A stretch of 64,000 nt of DNA, taken from positions 36,458 through 100,457 of the forward strand of contig DATKQS010000012.1 in assembly GCA_035532555.1 (NCBI GenBank), in the 5' to 3' direction. Source of the DNA: Thermoplasmata archaeon (GTDB taxonomy: Archaea; Thermoplasmatota; Thermoplasmata; Lutacidiplasmatales; UBA184). Position 1 is the first letter of the stretch. Each line of letters opens with the position of its first letter. Below the pieces are notes generated by a model, which was not told the origin of the DNA, searched no databases, and saw nothing but the letters and a program-made list of their open reading frames with translations. A program made the position numbers and the translations under genes. Below are positions 25,984 to 35,385 of the stretch, in pieces.

Positions 25984-27589
25984 GGGTCGGCACCTCCTTG
26001 CGTGCCAGTGCGGCCCGGACCAGGGCGAGGTAGAGCGGATGCGGGGCCTCGGGGCGAGAGAGGAACTCCGGATGGAACTGCACGCCGACGAAGAACGGAT
26101 GGTCCGCGAGCTCGAAGGACTCGACGCGGCCGTCCACCGCGTGCCCCGTGATGTTCAGGCCATGTGCCTGGAAGCGATCGAGGTAGGCCGGGTTGATCTC
26201 GTAGCGGTGCCGATGCCGCTCCCAGATCTCGGTGGCGCCGTAGCACTGCGCGATCTTCGATCCCGGGGTCAGCACCACGCGCTGCGTGCCGAGACGCATC
26301 GTGCCTCCCATCTCCGAGAGTCCCTTCTGCTGCTCGAGCAGACAGACCACCGGGTCGGGGGTTTCGGCGTCCACCTCGGTCGTGTTGGCGCCGGGAAGCG
26401 AGAGGACGTTGCGCGCGAATTCGATCGCCGCCATCTGGAACCCGTAGCAGACCCCGAGGTACGGGATCCCGCGCGTGCGGGCGAGCTCGATCGCGAGGAC
26501 CTTCCCCTCGACGCCGCGCGCGCCGAACCCACCGGGCACTAGGACCCCGTCCGACCGCTCGAGGCGGCCGAGGAGCGTCGGGTTCTTCGCGATGTCCTCG
26601 GCGTCGTACCATTGCAGCCGGATGTCGCACCCGAGGTGGCCCTGGCAATGGTGGAACGCCTCCGAATGTGAGAGGTAGGCGTCGCGAAGCTCGGTGTACT
26701 TCCCAACCACCGCGATCTCGATGGATCCCTGCGCGCGCCGGTAGGTTGCCAAGAACTCCTTCCACGCACTGTAGTCCGGGCGGCGCTCGGGCAGGCCGAG
26801 GAGACGTTCGAGGAGTGGGCCGACGCCCTGGGCCTCGAGCACGAGGGGAACCTCGTACACGGTCGACTGGTCCGGCACCGAGATCACGGCCTCGGGCGGA
26901 ACGTCACAGAACAGCGAGATCTTCGCCTTGATATCCGGGGCGAGGGGCAACGGACCGCGCGCCACGATCAGGTTCGGCCGGATCCCGATCGCGCGCAGTT
27001 CGCGGACCGAGTGCTGAGTGGGTTTGGTCTTGGCCTCGCCGACCGGCCCGACGACCGGAACGAGCGTTGTATGGACGAACACCATGTGGCCGTCCCCCAG
27101 CTCGTAGGAGAGCTCGCGCAGGGCTTCGAGGAACGGCATCGACTCGATGTCTCCGACGGTGCCTCCGACCTCGACCAGGACCACCTCGGCACCGGCCGAC
27201 TGCGCCACCTCGCGGATCGCCCGCTTGATCTCGCCGGTGACATGCGGGATAATCTGAACGGTGTTGCCGAGATAGTCGCCACGTCGCTCCTTCTCGATGA
27301 CCGCTCGGTAGATCTTCCCCGTGGTCAGGTTGTGGGTCCCGGACAGGCTCTGTCCCAGGAACCGTTCGTAGTTGCCGAGGTCGAGGTCGGCCTCGGTCCC
27401 ATCGTCTAGCACGAAGACCTCGCCGTGCTGGTACGGGTTCATCGTGCCCGCGTCGACATTGAGGTAGGGATCGATCTTGAGGATCGTGACCGGGATCCCG
27501 CGGGCCTTGAGCAGACGTCCGAGCGAGGAGGTGGTGATGCCCTTCCCGAGGCCCGAAATCACGCCCCCGCTGACCACCAGGACCTTCAC
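25955..27589 (-). CDS. pyrG: CTP synthase
   Basis: 544 residues from GTG (VKVLVVSGGVISGLGKG), preceded by GAGGTG. The amidoligase domain has the P-loop region and KIDPYLNVDAGTMNP; the class I glutamine amidotransferase has PGGFG, nucleophile Cys in GVCYGFQ near residue 380 and the His-Glu pair in GVQFHPEF. It makes CTP from UTP, glutamine and ATP. Located downstream of pyrD-pyrK, so three pyrimidine genes run together; 3' end overlaps aspS. Confidence 0.98.
   Translation of the reverse strand: MKVLVVSGGVISGLGKGITTSSLGRLLKARGIPVTILKIDPYLNVDAGTMNPYQHGEVFVLDDGTEADLDLGNYERFLGQSLSGTHNLTTGKIYRAVIEKERRGDYLGNTVQIIPHVTGEIKRAIREVAQSAGAEVVLVEVGGTVGDIESMPFLEALRELSYELGDGHMVFVHTTLVPVVGPVGEAKTKPTQHSVRELRAIGIRPNLIVARGPLPLAPDIKAKISLFCDVPPEAVISVPDQSTVYEVPLVLEAQGVGPLLERLLGLPERRPDYSAWKEFLATYRRAQGSIEIAVVGKYTELRDAYLSHSEAFHHCQGHLGCDIRLQWYDAEDIAKNPTLLGRLERSDGVLVPGGFGARGVEGKVLAIELARTRGIPYLGVCYGFQMAAIEFARNVLSLPGANTTEVDAETPDPVVCLLEQQKGLSEMGGTMRLGTQRVVLTPGSKIAQCYGATEIWERHRHRYEINPAYLDRFQAHGLNITGHAVDGRVESFELADHPFFVGVQFHPEFLSRPEAPHPLYLALVRAALARKEVPTPAATPPIVP
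25991..25998 (-). promoter_or_regulatory. Shine-Dalgarno site for the CTG-initiated aspS
   Basis: AGGAGGTG on the minus strand within the last codons of pyrG, 7 bases before the CTG at 25983. It is the only strong anti-16S match near the expected aspS N-terminus. Confidence 0.6.
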
Positions 27590-27693
27590 AAAACACCTCG
27601 GCCGCGGGTAAGGAATCCCTCCCATAAGGTCTCTGGGCGAGCATTGGAATCTGCCCCGGCGTGACGGCCGGTGCGCGCTCTCGGAGACCCGCC

Positions 27694-28470
27694 TCAGAGA
27701 CGCACGCGCCGTCCCGCGGGGTCGCGCTTGAACGCGCCGAACTCCGGAAGCTCGAGAAGCTTGTCCGTGGGGAAGACCGGTCCTTCCACGCAAACGTGGA
27801 ACGGCCCGAGCGCGCAGGCGTCGCACATCCCCAGCGCGCACTTCATCTGACGTTCGACCGACCCGTACGACGCGACCCCGCGCGCCTGCGCGAGGAGGGC
27901 GACCTTGCGCATCATGATCTCCGGCCCACAGCTCCACACCGCGTCGAACGCGTGCGCCGCCAGGAGCGGCTCGACGACGACGGTTACGTACCCTCTCGTG
28001 CCCGCGCTCCCGTCGTCGGTCGCGACCTCGACCGCCGCGCCCATCGTGGCGAACCGTTCCCGGAACAGGAGTTCCGCTTCGGTCGTCGCCCCGAGGGCGA
28101 CCGTGACCTTCGCGCCGCCCGCGATCGCCCGCTCGGCCCCGGGGGCGAGCACCGCTGCTCCCGATCCCCCCGCAACGATCAGGATCCGCCTCGGGGAAAG
28201 ATCGAATCGGTTCCCGTACGGTCCCCGGATCCCGAGGCGGGTCCCCGTTTCGATCCGCTGGACGTTCCGGCTCGTCCCGCCCATGGCCTTGACGGTGATC
28301 CCTTTGGAGGCGCCTTCGGTGTAGGAGAGCGACATGGGCAGTTCATCGTCCCCTGGGATCCAGACCATCACGAACTGACCCGGCTCTGCCGTAGGAACGT
28401 ACGGAAAGCGGAGCGTGACGGTCGAGGGGGTCTCCTCGACTCTCTCCTGTACCGTGACGATCGTCCGCAC
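27694..28470 (-). CDS. pyrK: Dihydroorotate dehydrogenase electron-transfer subunit (PyrK-like)
   Basis: 258 residues. Ferredoxin-reductase fold: FAD region GQFVMVWIPGDDELPMSLSY, NAD region VAGGSGAAVLAP, and a C-terminal [2Fe-2S] cluster with four Cys in MKCALGMCDACALGPFHVC. Together with pyrD 75 bases upstream it would form a class 1B dihydroorotate dehydrogenase using NAD+. GTG start. Confidence 0.93.
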   Translation of the reverse strand: MRTIVTVQERVEETPSTVTLRFPYVPTAEPGQFVMVWIPGDDELPMSLSYTEGASKGITVKAMGGTSRNVQRIETGTRLGIRGPYGNRFDLSPRRILIVAGGSGAAVLAPGAERAIAGGAKVTVALGATTEAELLFRERFATMGAAVEVATDDGSAGTRGYVTVVVEPLLAAHAFDAVWSCGPEIMMRKVALLAQARGVASYGSVERQMKCALGMCDACALGPFHVCVEGPVFPTDKLLELPEFGAFKRDPAGRRVRL

Positions 28471-28544
28471 GCTCCCCGTCTACCCCGAGCGCGATATATG
28501 CCCTGGGGCGAGCCGGGCGTCGCGCTCTCGAGCGGAACCGACCC

Positions 28545-29465
28545 TCAGCTTGTCGCGGAGTGGGCGACCCCGGTGGCGTCGCTCGCCCGCGCGAAGCCGA
28601 GCCTGTCGAGCAGCTCGGAGAGCTCCCGGCCGATCCGGCCGAACGCGCCAATCCCCTCGAATGCGACCTGGGTGCCGATCTCCACCGCGCTCGCTCCCGC
28701 CATGAGGTATTCGAGGACATCCCGGCCTGACGCAATCCCTCCCACCCCGATGATTGGGATGCGGACGCGCTCGCGGATCTGCCAGACGCAGGCGAGCCCT
28801 ATCGGCTTGATCGCCGGCCCGCTGAATCCCCCGAGCCGGTGCGAGAGGATCGGGCGGCGCAGTTCGACGTCGATCGCGAGCGCACGCAACGTGTTGATTG
28901 CGCTGACCGCGGCCGCTCCCCCTCGCTCGGCCGCGGCTGCGAGGCCGGCCGGGTCCGCCGCATTGGGGGTGATTTTCGCGATCACCGGAAGCGGAACGGC
29001 GCGCGTGACGGCCCGGACGACCTCCTCGACCTGCGTTGGATCGCTGCCGATCTCACTGCCGTATCCCTTGGCGTGCGGGCAGCTCAGGTTCAGCTCGATC
29101 GCGCAGACGCCCGTCTTCGCCATCGCCGCCGCGAGCCTGGCGAACTCCTCGGCATCTCCCCCGAAGACGGACCCGATCACGGTGGCGCCGGCGCCCAGGG
29201 CGATCGCTATCTCTTGGGGGTACTCCTCAATCCCGGGGTTCGGCAGGCCCATGGCGTTGAGCATGCCCCACCGGTCGTAGCTCTCGATCGTTGGGTTGGG
29301 GTAACCGGGCCTGGGGAGCGACCCGATCGATTTCGTGATCACGCCCCCGGCGCCGGCCTTCCATGCTCCGACCAGCGATTCCCCGCTCTCCCCCCAGATC
29401 CCCGACGCGAGCAAGAGAGGATTGCGCAGTGCGATCCCCGCGCAGCGGACCGAGAGCTCGGGCAT
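28545..29465 (-). CDS. pyrD: Dihydroorotate dehydrogenase, class 1B catalytic subunit
   Basis: 306 residues. FMN-binding TIM barrel with NPLLLASGIWG, the active-site loop ELNLSCPHAKG with the class 1 catalytic Cys, KITPNAAD, SAINTLRALAID, GGFSGPAIKPIGL and GVGGIASG. It oxidises dihydroorotate to orotate in UMP synthesis. First gene of the pyrD-pyrK-pyrG run, divergent from clpB across only 55 bases, with a shared TATA-like box. Confidence 0.97.
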   Translation of the reverse strand: MPELSVRCAGIALRNPLLLASGIWGESGESLVGAWKAGAGGVITKSIGSLPRPGYPNPTIESYDRWGMLNAMGLPNPGIEEYPQEIAIALGAGATVIGSVFGGDAEEFARLAAAMAKTGVCAIELNLSCPHAKGYGSEIGSDPTQVEEVVRAVTRAVPLPVIAKITPNAADPAGLAAAAERGGAAAVSAINTLRALAIDVELRRPILSHRLGGFSGPAIKPIGLACVWQIRERVRIPIIGVGGIASGRDVLEYLMAGASAVEIGTQVAFEGIGAFGRIGRELSELLDRLGFARASDATGVAHSATS

Positions 29466-29486
29466 GTTCCAGGGGACTGGTGGTGC

Positions 29487-29496
29487 GCTTAAATCG
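29487..29496. promoter_or_regulatory. Shared TATA-like box between divergent pyrD and clpB
   Basis: GCTTAAATCG, near-symmetrical, is centred about 26 bases from the pyrD ATG and about 30 bases from the clpB ATG. It is the most A/T-rich site in the 55-base gap and could direct near-leaderless transcription both ways. A second weaker site (GATACATC, minus strand, 29508-29515) could serve pyrD instead. Confidence 0.45.
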
Positions 29497-29520
29497 GCTC
29501 GCTGAGATGTATCGGTTCCG

Positions 29521-32127
29521 ATGCATCTCGACCGCCTGACCGATGCGGGGCGCGAAGCGCTCGAAGGCGCGTTTCGCCGCGCATCGGACCTGAGACACCC
29601 GGCCGTCGAGCCGGAGCACCTGCTCTCGGCCCTCCTCGAGGCCCCTCAGGGACCCACGAGCGTTCTGTTGCAGGCGCTGCACGCTCCGGTCGACACGATT
29701 CGCGCACGAGTTACCGAACGGCTGGGCGAGCTCCCGACCGCCGACCATGTCACTCCGTCCGACCAGTACGTCTCGCGCGCGCTCACCCAGGTCCTCGATG
29801 CCGCGGAAGCGCAGGCTGCGAAGCGCAAGGACCGGTACACGAGCGTCGACCAGCTCCTCCTCGGCTTACTGTCGGTCCCCTCTCCAGCACGGCAGATCCT
29901 CGAGGATGTCGGGGTCCACCGGGCGGGCGTCGAGGCCCAGCTCAAGGAACTTCGCGGAGGGGACCGCCCGGTCACAAGTCGCTCGGAAGAGGCCCAGTAT
30001 CAAGCGCTCGAAAAGTACGGTCGCGACCTGACCGCGCTCGCGCGCTCGCGGAAGCTCGATCCCGTGATCGGTCGCGACGAGGAGATCCGCCGGGTCGTCC
30101 AGATCCTCTCGCGCCGGACCAAGAACAATCCGGTGCTGGTGGGAGAGCCGGGGGTCGGCAAGACCGCGGTCGTCGAGGGACTCGCCGTTCGGATCGCCCA
30201 GAACGATGTGCCGGAATCGCTCCGCGAACGCCGGATCGTGGCTCTCGATCTCGGCAGCCTCCTCGCGGGAGCGAAGTTCCGAGGCGAGTTCGAAGAGCGG
30301 CTGAAGGCCGTTCTCCAAGAGGTCGAACGCTCCCAGGGCCAGGTGATCCTGTTCATCGACGAACTGCACACGGTCGTCCATGCCGGTGCGACGGAAGGTG
30401 GGGCGCTCGATGCATCGAACCTACTCAAGCCGGCCCTCGCGCGCGGAGTGCTCCACTGCATCGGAGCCACAACCACCCAGGAGTACCGGAAGTACATCGA
30501 GAAGGACGCCGCCCTCGAGCGCCGGTTCCAGCCGGTTCCAATCCAGGAGCCCACGGTCGAGGACACCATCTCGATCCTACGGGGCCTGCGGGAGCGCTAC
30601 GAACTCCACCACGGAGTCAAGATCCACGACGCGGCCCTGGTCGCGGCCGCGACACTCGCCGCTCGGTACATCCCCGACCGCCGCCTTCCGGACAAGGCGA
30701 TCGATGCGGTCGACGAGGCCGCCTCGATGGTGCGTCTCGCGCTCGACTCTCGGCCAAGCGAGCTCGATCAATTGACGCGTCGCGTTCGCCAGTTCGAGAT
30801 CGAGCGGGCGGCGCTCAAGCGGGAGAAGGACGTCGCGTCCCGAGACCGGCTCTCCAAGCTCGAGAAGGAGCTCGCGAGCCTGAAGGAGTCGGAGAACGCG
30901 CTCCAATCCCGATGGAAGCACGAGCGAGAGCGGGTCGCGGGTCTGCGCAAACTGCGCTCCGAACTGGACTCAGCGAAGGCCGCCGAGGAGGCCGCAGAGC
31001 GCGACGGCGATCTCGAGGCCGCGGCGCGATTGCGATATGGAACGATGCCGGAGCTCCAGAAGAAGGTCGAGTCGCTCACCGCCGAGGTCGAGACCCCCGT
31101 CGGGGGAAGCCTCCTGCGCGAAGAGGTCACCGAGGAAGACGTGGCCCACGTCGTCTCGAAATGGAGCGGCATCCCGATCAGCCGGATGCTGGAGGGCGAA
31201 AAGGAGCGGCTGCTCCATATGGAGGACGAGCTGCGCCGGCGGGTCATCGGGCAGAACGAGGCCGTGGAGGCCATCTCCAGAGCCGTGCGCCGGGCCCGCA
31301 GCGGGCTCGCCGATCCGAACCGGCCGATGGGTACCTTCCTGTTCGTTGGTCCGACCGGCGTCGGCAAGACGGAGCTCGCGAAGGCGCTCGCGCTGTTCCT
31401 GTTCCACTCCGAACGCGCGCTCGTGCGGATTGACATGAGCGAGTACATGGAGCGGCACACGGTCGCGCGGCTGATCGGAGCACCGCCGGGGTACGTCGGG
31501 TACGAGGAGGGCGGTCAACTGACCGAGGCCGTGCGCAGCCACCCGTACACGGTGATCCTCTTCGACGAGATCGAGAAGGCCCACGCCGAGGTCGTCAACG
31601 TGCTCCTCCAGCTGATGGACGAAGGTCGCCTGACGGACGGACAGGGACGCACGGTCGACTTCCGCAACACGCTCGTCATCATGACGAGCAACCTCGGATC
31701 CGAGCTCCTCAGCGGGGTCAGTTCGGATTCCGCCCGCCGCGCGCTCATCGAGCCGGCGCTCCGGGAACACTTCCGCCCGGAGTTCCTCAATCGGTTGGAC
31801 GAGATCGTGCTCTTCCACGCGCTCACCGAGAAGGAGATCACCGAAATCGTCGGGCTCCAGATCGCTCAGGTCGAGGCGCGATTGAAGGACCGACGCATCG
31901 CGTTGAAGGTCACCGCGAACGCGAAGAAGCTGCTCGCGCGCACCGGCTTCGACCCGGTCTTCGGCGCACGTCCCCTCAAACGAACGATCCAGCGACTCGT
32001 GGTCGACCCGCTCACGGAGAAGGTCCTCTCCGGCGAACTCAAGGACGGGACCGAGATGACGGTCGACGTGCGCGACTCAGAGATCGTCCTCCGTTCATCG
32101 AATCCGCGTGCGGGGACCGTTCCGTAG
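29521..32127 (+). CDS. clpB: ClpB-type disaggregase (Hsp100)
   Basis: 868 residues. Two Clp N-repeats (1-150), AAA+ module 1 with GEPGVGKT near 209 and [10 protein letters not shown], coiled-coil M domain (about 400-520, [18 protein letters not shown]), module 2 with GPTGVGKT near 610, [11 protein letters not shown] and sensor GARPLKR. ClpP-binding IGF/L loop not seen, so it is a disaggregase that works with DnaK rather than a protease partner. Bacterial-type gene found in scattered archaea. The stop codon is embedded in the Shine-Dalgarno of the next gene (TAGGAGG). Confidence 0.96.
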   Translation: MHLDRLTDAGREALEGAFRRASDLRHPAVEPEHLLSALLEAPQGPTSVLLQALHAPVDTIRARVTERLGELPTADHVTPSDQYVSRALTQVLDAAEAQAAKRKDRYTSVDQLLLGLLSVPSPARQILEDVGVHRAGVEAQLKELRGGDRPVTSRSEEAQYQALEKYGRDLTALARSRKLDPVIGRDEEIRRVVQILSRRTKNNPVLVGEPGVGKTAVVEGLAVRIAQNDVPESLRERRIVALDLGSLLAGAKFRGEFEERLKAVLQEVERSQGQVILFIDELHTVVHAGATEGGALDASNLLKPALARGVLHCIGATTTQEYRKYIEKDAALERRFQPVPIQEPTVEDTISILRGLRERYELHHGVKIHDAALVAAATLAARYIPDRRLPDKAIDAVDEAASMVRLALDSRPSELDQLTRRVRQFEIERAALKREKDVASRDRLSKLEKELASLKESENALQSRWKHERERVAGLRKLRSELDSAKAAEEAAERDGDLEAAARLRYGTMPELQKKVESLTAEVETPVGGSLLREEVTEEDVAHVVSKWSGIPISRMLEGEKERLLHMEDELRRRVIGQNEAVEAISRAVRRARSGLADPNRPMGTFLFVGPTGVGKTELAKALALFLFHSERALVRIDMSEYMERHTVARLIGAPPGYVGYEEGGQLTEAVRSHPYTVILFDEIEKAHAEVVNVLLQLMDEGRLTDGQGRTVDFRNTLVIMTSNLGSELLSGVSSDSARRALIEPALREHFRPEFLNRLDEIVLFHALTEKEITEIVGLQIAQVEARLKDRRIALKVTANAKKLLARTGFDPVFGARPLKRTIQRLVVDPLTEKVLSGELKDGTEMTVDVRDSEIVLRSSNPRAGTVP

Positions 32128-32135
32128 GAGGTTCG

Positions 32136-33080
32136 GTGGCCGGAGTCACGATCGCGATCATCGGCGCGCGGGACATCGCGAAGGAGTTCGGCAAGAAAGG
32201 CACGGCCTCGGACGTCACGCTGTTCAACCAGGTGGCCGAGGGTCACGTGATCACGTGCGTCGAACCCACCAACTTCCCCGAGAAGGTCCCGCCGCTCTTC
32301 GTGACCCTGGGGATGGCCGATCGCTGCCTGCTGGTCATCGATCAGCTCTCCCGCCCGATCGCCGAAACGATCGCGGTCGCCGATCTGTACGATCTTCTGA
32401 CCACCGTCGTCCTCGGCCCGGCTGTCGGAGAGGAGGAGGTCGGCCGCCTACTGACGGGCACGCGCTTCGAGAGCGCACCGAGGTCCGCGCTCGACTTTCC
32501 GGCGCTCCGGCAGCTCCTCGACGGATGGACCCCTCGTGTCAAAGAGGGACCGGTCACCGTCCCGATCGACCATGCGTTCCCCGTCAAGGGGGTCGGGGCC
32601 GTCGCGCTCGGCGTGGTCCGTGTCGGTACTCTCCACGCTCACGAGAAGCTCCGACTCTGGCCAACCCCGAAGCTCGTCGAGGTCCGGTCGATCCAGGTCC
32701 ATGATGTGGAAGTGCCGGAAGCGTCGAACGGGGACCGGGTCGGCGTCGCGCTGAAGGGGGTGGACCCCGACGAGCTCGCCCGCGGCCAGATTCTGGCGCC
32801 CGAAGGGTCGCTCCACGCGAGTGCGTCGCTCCGAGGAACGGACCTCGTCCCGTGCCGCTACCACCGCACGCCTTGGGGAGAGGGCGCCCAGATGCATCTC
32901 GCCGCCGGGCTGCAGGTCGTTCCTGTATCGGTCGGATCGCGCGACGACCATCAGGCGGTCTTTACCGCCGATCGCGCCGTAGCCTTCCGCCCCGGCCAAC
33001 GGGCGTACGTCCTCGATCTCTCCTCGACCACCGGACCCCGGGTCGCGGCGCGGGTCGCCCTCCAAGACGGGCCGGACTGA
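32136..33080 (+). CDS. EF-Tu/SelB-like translation factor paralogue with degenerate GTPase site
   Basis: 314 residues from GTG, 8 bases after the clpB stop, with SD AGGAGG. Domain order follows translational GTPases: a Rossmann-like N-terminus (VTIAIIGARDIAKEFG), switch-like VEPTNFPEKVPPLF and LVIDQLSRP, then beta-barrel domains 2 and 3 (VTVPIDHAFPVKGVGAVALGVVRVGTL, VRSIQVHDVEV, GDRVGVALKGVDPDEL, RGQIL). The P-loop GxxxxGK[ST] is replaced by GARDIAKEFGKKG and the NKxD base motif is absent, so GTP binding is doubtful. Archaeal paralogues of this sort are known but not well characterised. A tRNA- or ribosome-binding regulator is plausible. Confidence 0.8.
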   Translation: MAGVTIAIIGARDIAKEFGKKGTASDVTLFNQVAEGHVITCVEPTNFPEKVPPLFVTLGMADRCLLVIDQLSRPIAETIAVADLYDLLTTVVLGPAVGEEEVGRLLTGTRFESAPRSALDFPALRQLLDGWTPRVKEGPVTVPIDHAFPVKGVGAVALGVVRVGTLHAHEKLRLWPTPKLVEVRSIQVHDVEVPEASNGDRVGVALKGVDPDELARGQILAPEGSLHASASLRGTDLVPCRYHRTPWGEGAQMHLAAGLQVVPVSVGSRDDHQAVFTADRAVAFRPGQRAYVLDLSSTTGPRVAARVALQDGPD

Positions 33081-33126
33081 CGGCCCCGCACCGGGCCTCG
33101 CCGGCCACGAATCCCGCTCGCCCGGC

Positions 33127-34377
33127 TTAGGCGAACATCGTGACGGACTCCTTGCGGAGTTCCTCTTCGCCGATGACCTTCTCGATCGCGCGGTCGAAGT
33201 CGACCGCCGTGACCTGGTCCCGCTCTTCGCGGATCGCCCACATGCCGGCCTCGGTGCAGATCGCCTTGATGTCGGCCCCCGTGGCGCCTTCGCAGCGTGT
33301 CGCGAGCGCTTCGAAGTCGATCGGGTCGCGGATCGTCATCGGGCGGGAGTGGATCTTGAAGATCTCGGCGCGTCCGGACGCGGCCGGCACCGGGATCTCG
33401 ATGATGCGGTCGAAGCGGCCGGGTCGCAGCAGCGCCTCGTCGAGGATGTCGGGCCGGTTGGTCGCGGCGATGATCTTCACGTTCGACAACGGCTCGAAGC
33501 CGTCCATCTCGGCAAGCAGCTGCATCAGCGTACGCTGGACCTCGCGGTCTCCGCTCGTCGCGACCTCGAGTCGCTTCGCTCCGATCGAGTCGACCTCGTC
33601 GATGAAGATGATGGTGGGCGCCTTCTCCCGGGCCATCTGGAATAGCTCGCGGACGAGGCGGGCCCCCTCCCCAATGTACTTTTGAACGAGCTCGCTGCCG
33701 ACGAGGCGCACGAACGTAGCGTTCGTGTGGTGCGCGACCGCCTTCGCGATCATCGTCTTGCCCGTTCCCGGGGATCCGATGAGGAGCACTCCGCGGGGCG
33801 GGTCGACCCCGACGCGCTTGTACAGCTCGGAGCGCAAGAGCGGATACTCCACCGACTCTCGGATCTCGCGGATCTGTTCGGAAAGACCTCCGATGTCCTC
33901 GTAGGTGACGGTGGGCTTGTCGACGATCTCGCTCGCGGTCACGAGCGGATCGAGCGAGGCGGGGAGCACGCCCATTACGGCGAGGGTCTGCTTGTTGAGC
34001 GCGACGCGGCTGCCGATCGTCATCTTCGTGTGTTCGACCGTCTCGGCGGAGTTGACGACGAAGTCCGGCCCCGTGGACGACTTGACAATCACCCGGCCGT
34101 CCGTAAGGACATCCCGCACGCTTCCGACGATAAGCGGAGGGTAGCGCAGGCGATCGAGCTCCGTCTTCATCCGCTTGACCTCGCGCTGGAGCCGCAGGAT
34201 CTCGGACTCCATGTAGTGGCGTTCGCTCTCGATGCGCTTGATCGCTTCGGCGAGCTGGGTGTTCCTCAGCTCGAGGAAGTTCACTCGGTCAAACGCATCC
34301 TGCGGCGGTGCGGAGGAGTCCGGTTCGCTCATGTCCGTAGAAGTGCGACGAACGTTCGGCTCGTCCGCCGTTAGCAT
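33127..34377 (-). CDS. pan: Proteasome-activating nucleotidase (PAN)
   Basis: 416 residues from ATG 34377; the ATG at 34332 (MSEPDSS) is equally possible and suits a TATA at 34388-34395 better. N-terminal coiled coil (about 28-75), OB ring (IVGSVRDVLTDGRVIVKSS), AAA+ with GSPGTGKT near 199, IIFIDEVDSIGAKR, and RPGRFDR. It unfolds substrates for the 20S proteasome. The last three residues are Met-Phe-Ala, so the usual penultimate Tyr of the HbYX gate-opening motif is Phe here. Convergent with the EF-Tu-like gene. Confidence 0.96.
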   Translation of the reverse strand: MLTADEPNVRRTSTDMSEPDSSAPPQDAFDRVNFLELRNTQLAEAIKRIESERHYMESEILRLQREVKRMKTELDRLRYPPLIVGSVRDVLTDGRVIVKSSTGPDFVVNSAETVEHTKMTIGSRVALNKQTLAVMGVLPASLDPLVTASEIVDKPTVTYEDIGGLSEQIREIRESVEYPLLRSELYKRVGVDPPRGVLLIGSPGTGKTMIAKAVAHHTNATFVRLVGSELVQKYIGEGARLVRELFQMAREKAPTIIFIDEVDSIGAKRLEVATSGDREVQRTLMQLLAEMDGFEPLSNVKIIAATNRPDILDEALLRPGRFDRIIEIPVPAASGRAEIFKIHSRPMTIRDPIDFEALATRCEGATGADIKAICTEAGMWAIREERDQVTAVDFDRAIEKVIGEEELRKESVTMFA

Positions 34378-34386
34378 AACGCCTCG

Positions 34387-34396
34387 GTTTATAAGG
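34387..34396. promoter_or_regulatory. TATA-like box between divergent pan and pantoate kinase genes
   Basis: GTTTATAAGG. On the plus strand it is about 41 bases before the pantoate kinase ATG; on the minus strand (TTATAAAC) it predicts a pan message starting near 34365, which favours the inner pan ATG. Confidence 0.45.
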
Positions 34397-34431
34397 AGTC
34401 GTCAGTCTCTATCGGGAATCGGTTCCAGCGC

Positions 34432-35337
34432 ATGCACGGAATCCGTACGGCGCGCGCGTTCGCTCCCGGCCATGTCACCGGCATCTTCGCCCCCGATTCG
34501 ACCGGTCCTGATCCGCGAGCCCGAGGCTCCCGGGGCGCGGGCGTCGTGCTGGAGCTCGGCGTGGTCGCCGCGGCCGCCTGGCGGCCGGGCGCCGCGCGAC
34601 GCCTGCGTATTCTCAACGGAGGCCGGGAAGCGTTCCCCATCTCCACCGACGTGGCGCGGCGGCTGGTGGGCAATCGCCGCGGCTCGCTCACCGTGCGACT
34701 GCACCACGAGTTGCCGATCGGACAAGGATTCGGAATGAGCGCCGCGGGTGCTATGGCGACTGCGCTCGCGGTCTCGGCCGCGCTCGGCCGTCCTCGCGCA
34801 AGGGCCATCGAGATCGCGCATCTCGGCGACCTCTTCGGGGGCGGCGGACTCGGCGGTGTGGCCGCGATCCTCGGCGGCGGGCTCGAGTTTCGTCGAACTC
34901 CTGGCATCCCACCGTTTGGGGACTCACTGCGCGTGCCGTGGTCCCCGTCCGTGTTCGTCGGTGTCGTCGGGCGTCCCATGCCCTCTCCGCCGAGACTCCG
35001 GGACGCACGCTTCCTCCAACGAGCCGGCGCGAGCGCTCGCGGGCTCGATGCATTGCTCGAACACCCCGATCCCGTCCGGTTCTTCCGGGCCAGCGAGCGG
35101 TTCACCGACCGGATGGGCGTCGCATCGGTGCGTTTGCGGCGCATCCTCCGCGAGCTGCGGACCGACGGGGCGTGGGCGTTCCAGGCGATGTTCGGGGAGA
35201 GCTTCCTGGCCGCTCCCCGATCGCTCGCGGCCCGGGAGCGCGTGATCCGCAGCTTGCGTGCGCGAGGGATCCCCGCGGTGGAGGTCCGTGTCCCGGCTCT
35301 CGGCGCACGACGGCTCTCTGCCCTGGCCCACCGATAG
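34432..35337 (+). CDS. Pantoate kinase (archaeal CoA pathway)
   Basis: 301 residues of the GHMP superfamily. Starts with ARAFAPGHVTGIFAP and GSRGAGVVLELGV, then the GHMP ATP loop LPIGQGFGMSAAGAMATAL near residue 95, and DLFGGGGLGGVAAILGGG. These are typical of archaeal pantoate kinase, which with phosphopantothenate synthetase replaces the bacterial PanC-PanK route. The second enzyme is not in this window. Transcribed before uL16 on the same strand with a 48-base gap. Confidence 0.88.
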   Translation: MHGIRTARAFAPGHVTGIFAPDSTGPDPRARGSRGAGVVLELGVVAAAAWRPGAARRLRILNGGREAFPISTDVARRLVGNRRGSLTVRLHHELPIGQGFGMSAAGAMATALAVSAALGRPRARAIEIAHLGDLFGGGGLGGVAAILGGGLEFRRTPGIPPFGDSLRVPWSPSVFVGVVGRPMPSPPRLRDARFLQRAGASARGLDALLEHPDPVRFFRASERFTDRMGVASVRLRRILRELRTDGAWAFQAMFGESFLAAPRSLAARERVIRSLRARGIPAVEVRVPALGARRLSALAHR

Positions 35338-35351
35338 CGAGCGATACGCAA

Positions 35352-35361
35352 CCATTTTAAC
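35352..35361 (+). promoter_or_regulatory. TATA-like box of the uL16 gene
   Basis: CCATTTTAAC centred about 29 bases before the uL16 ATG; a near-leaderless message is expected. Confidence 0.5.
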
Positions 35362-35385
35362 GGAACCCCCGTCTCGCCCGCGCCC

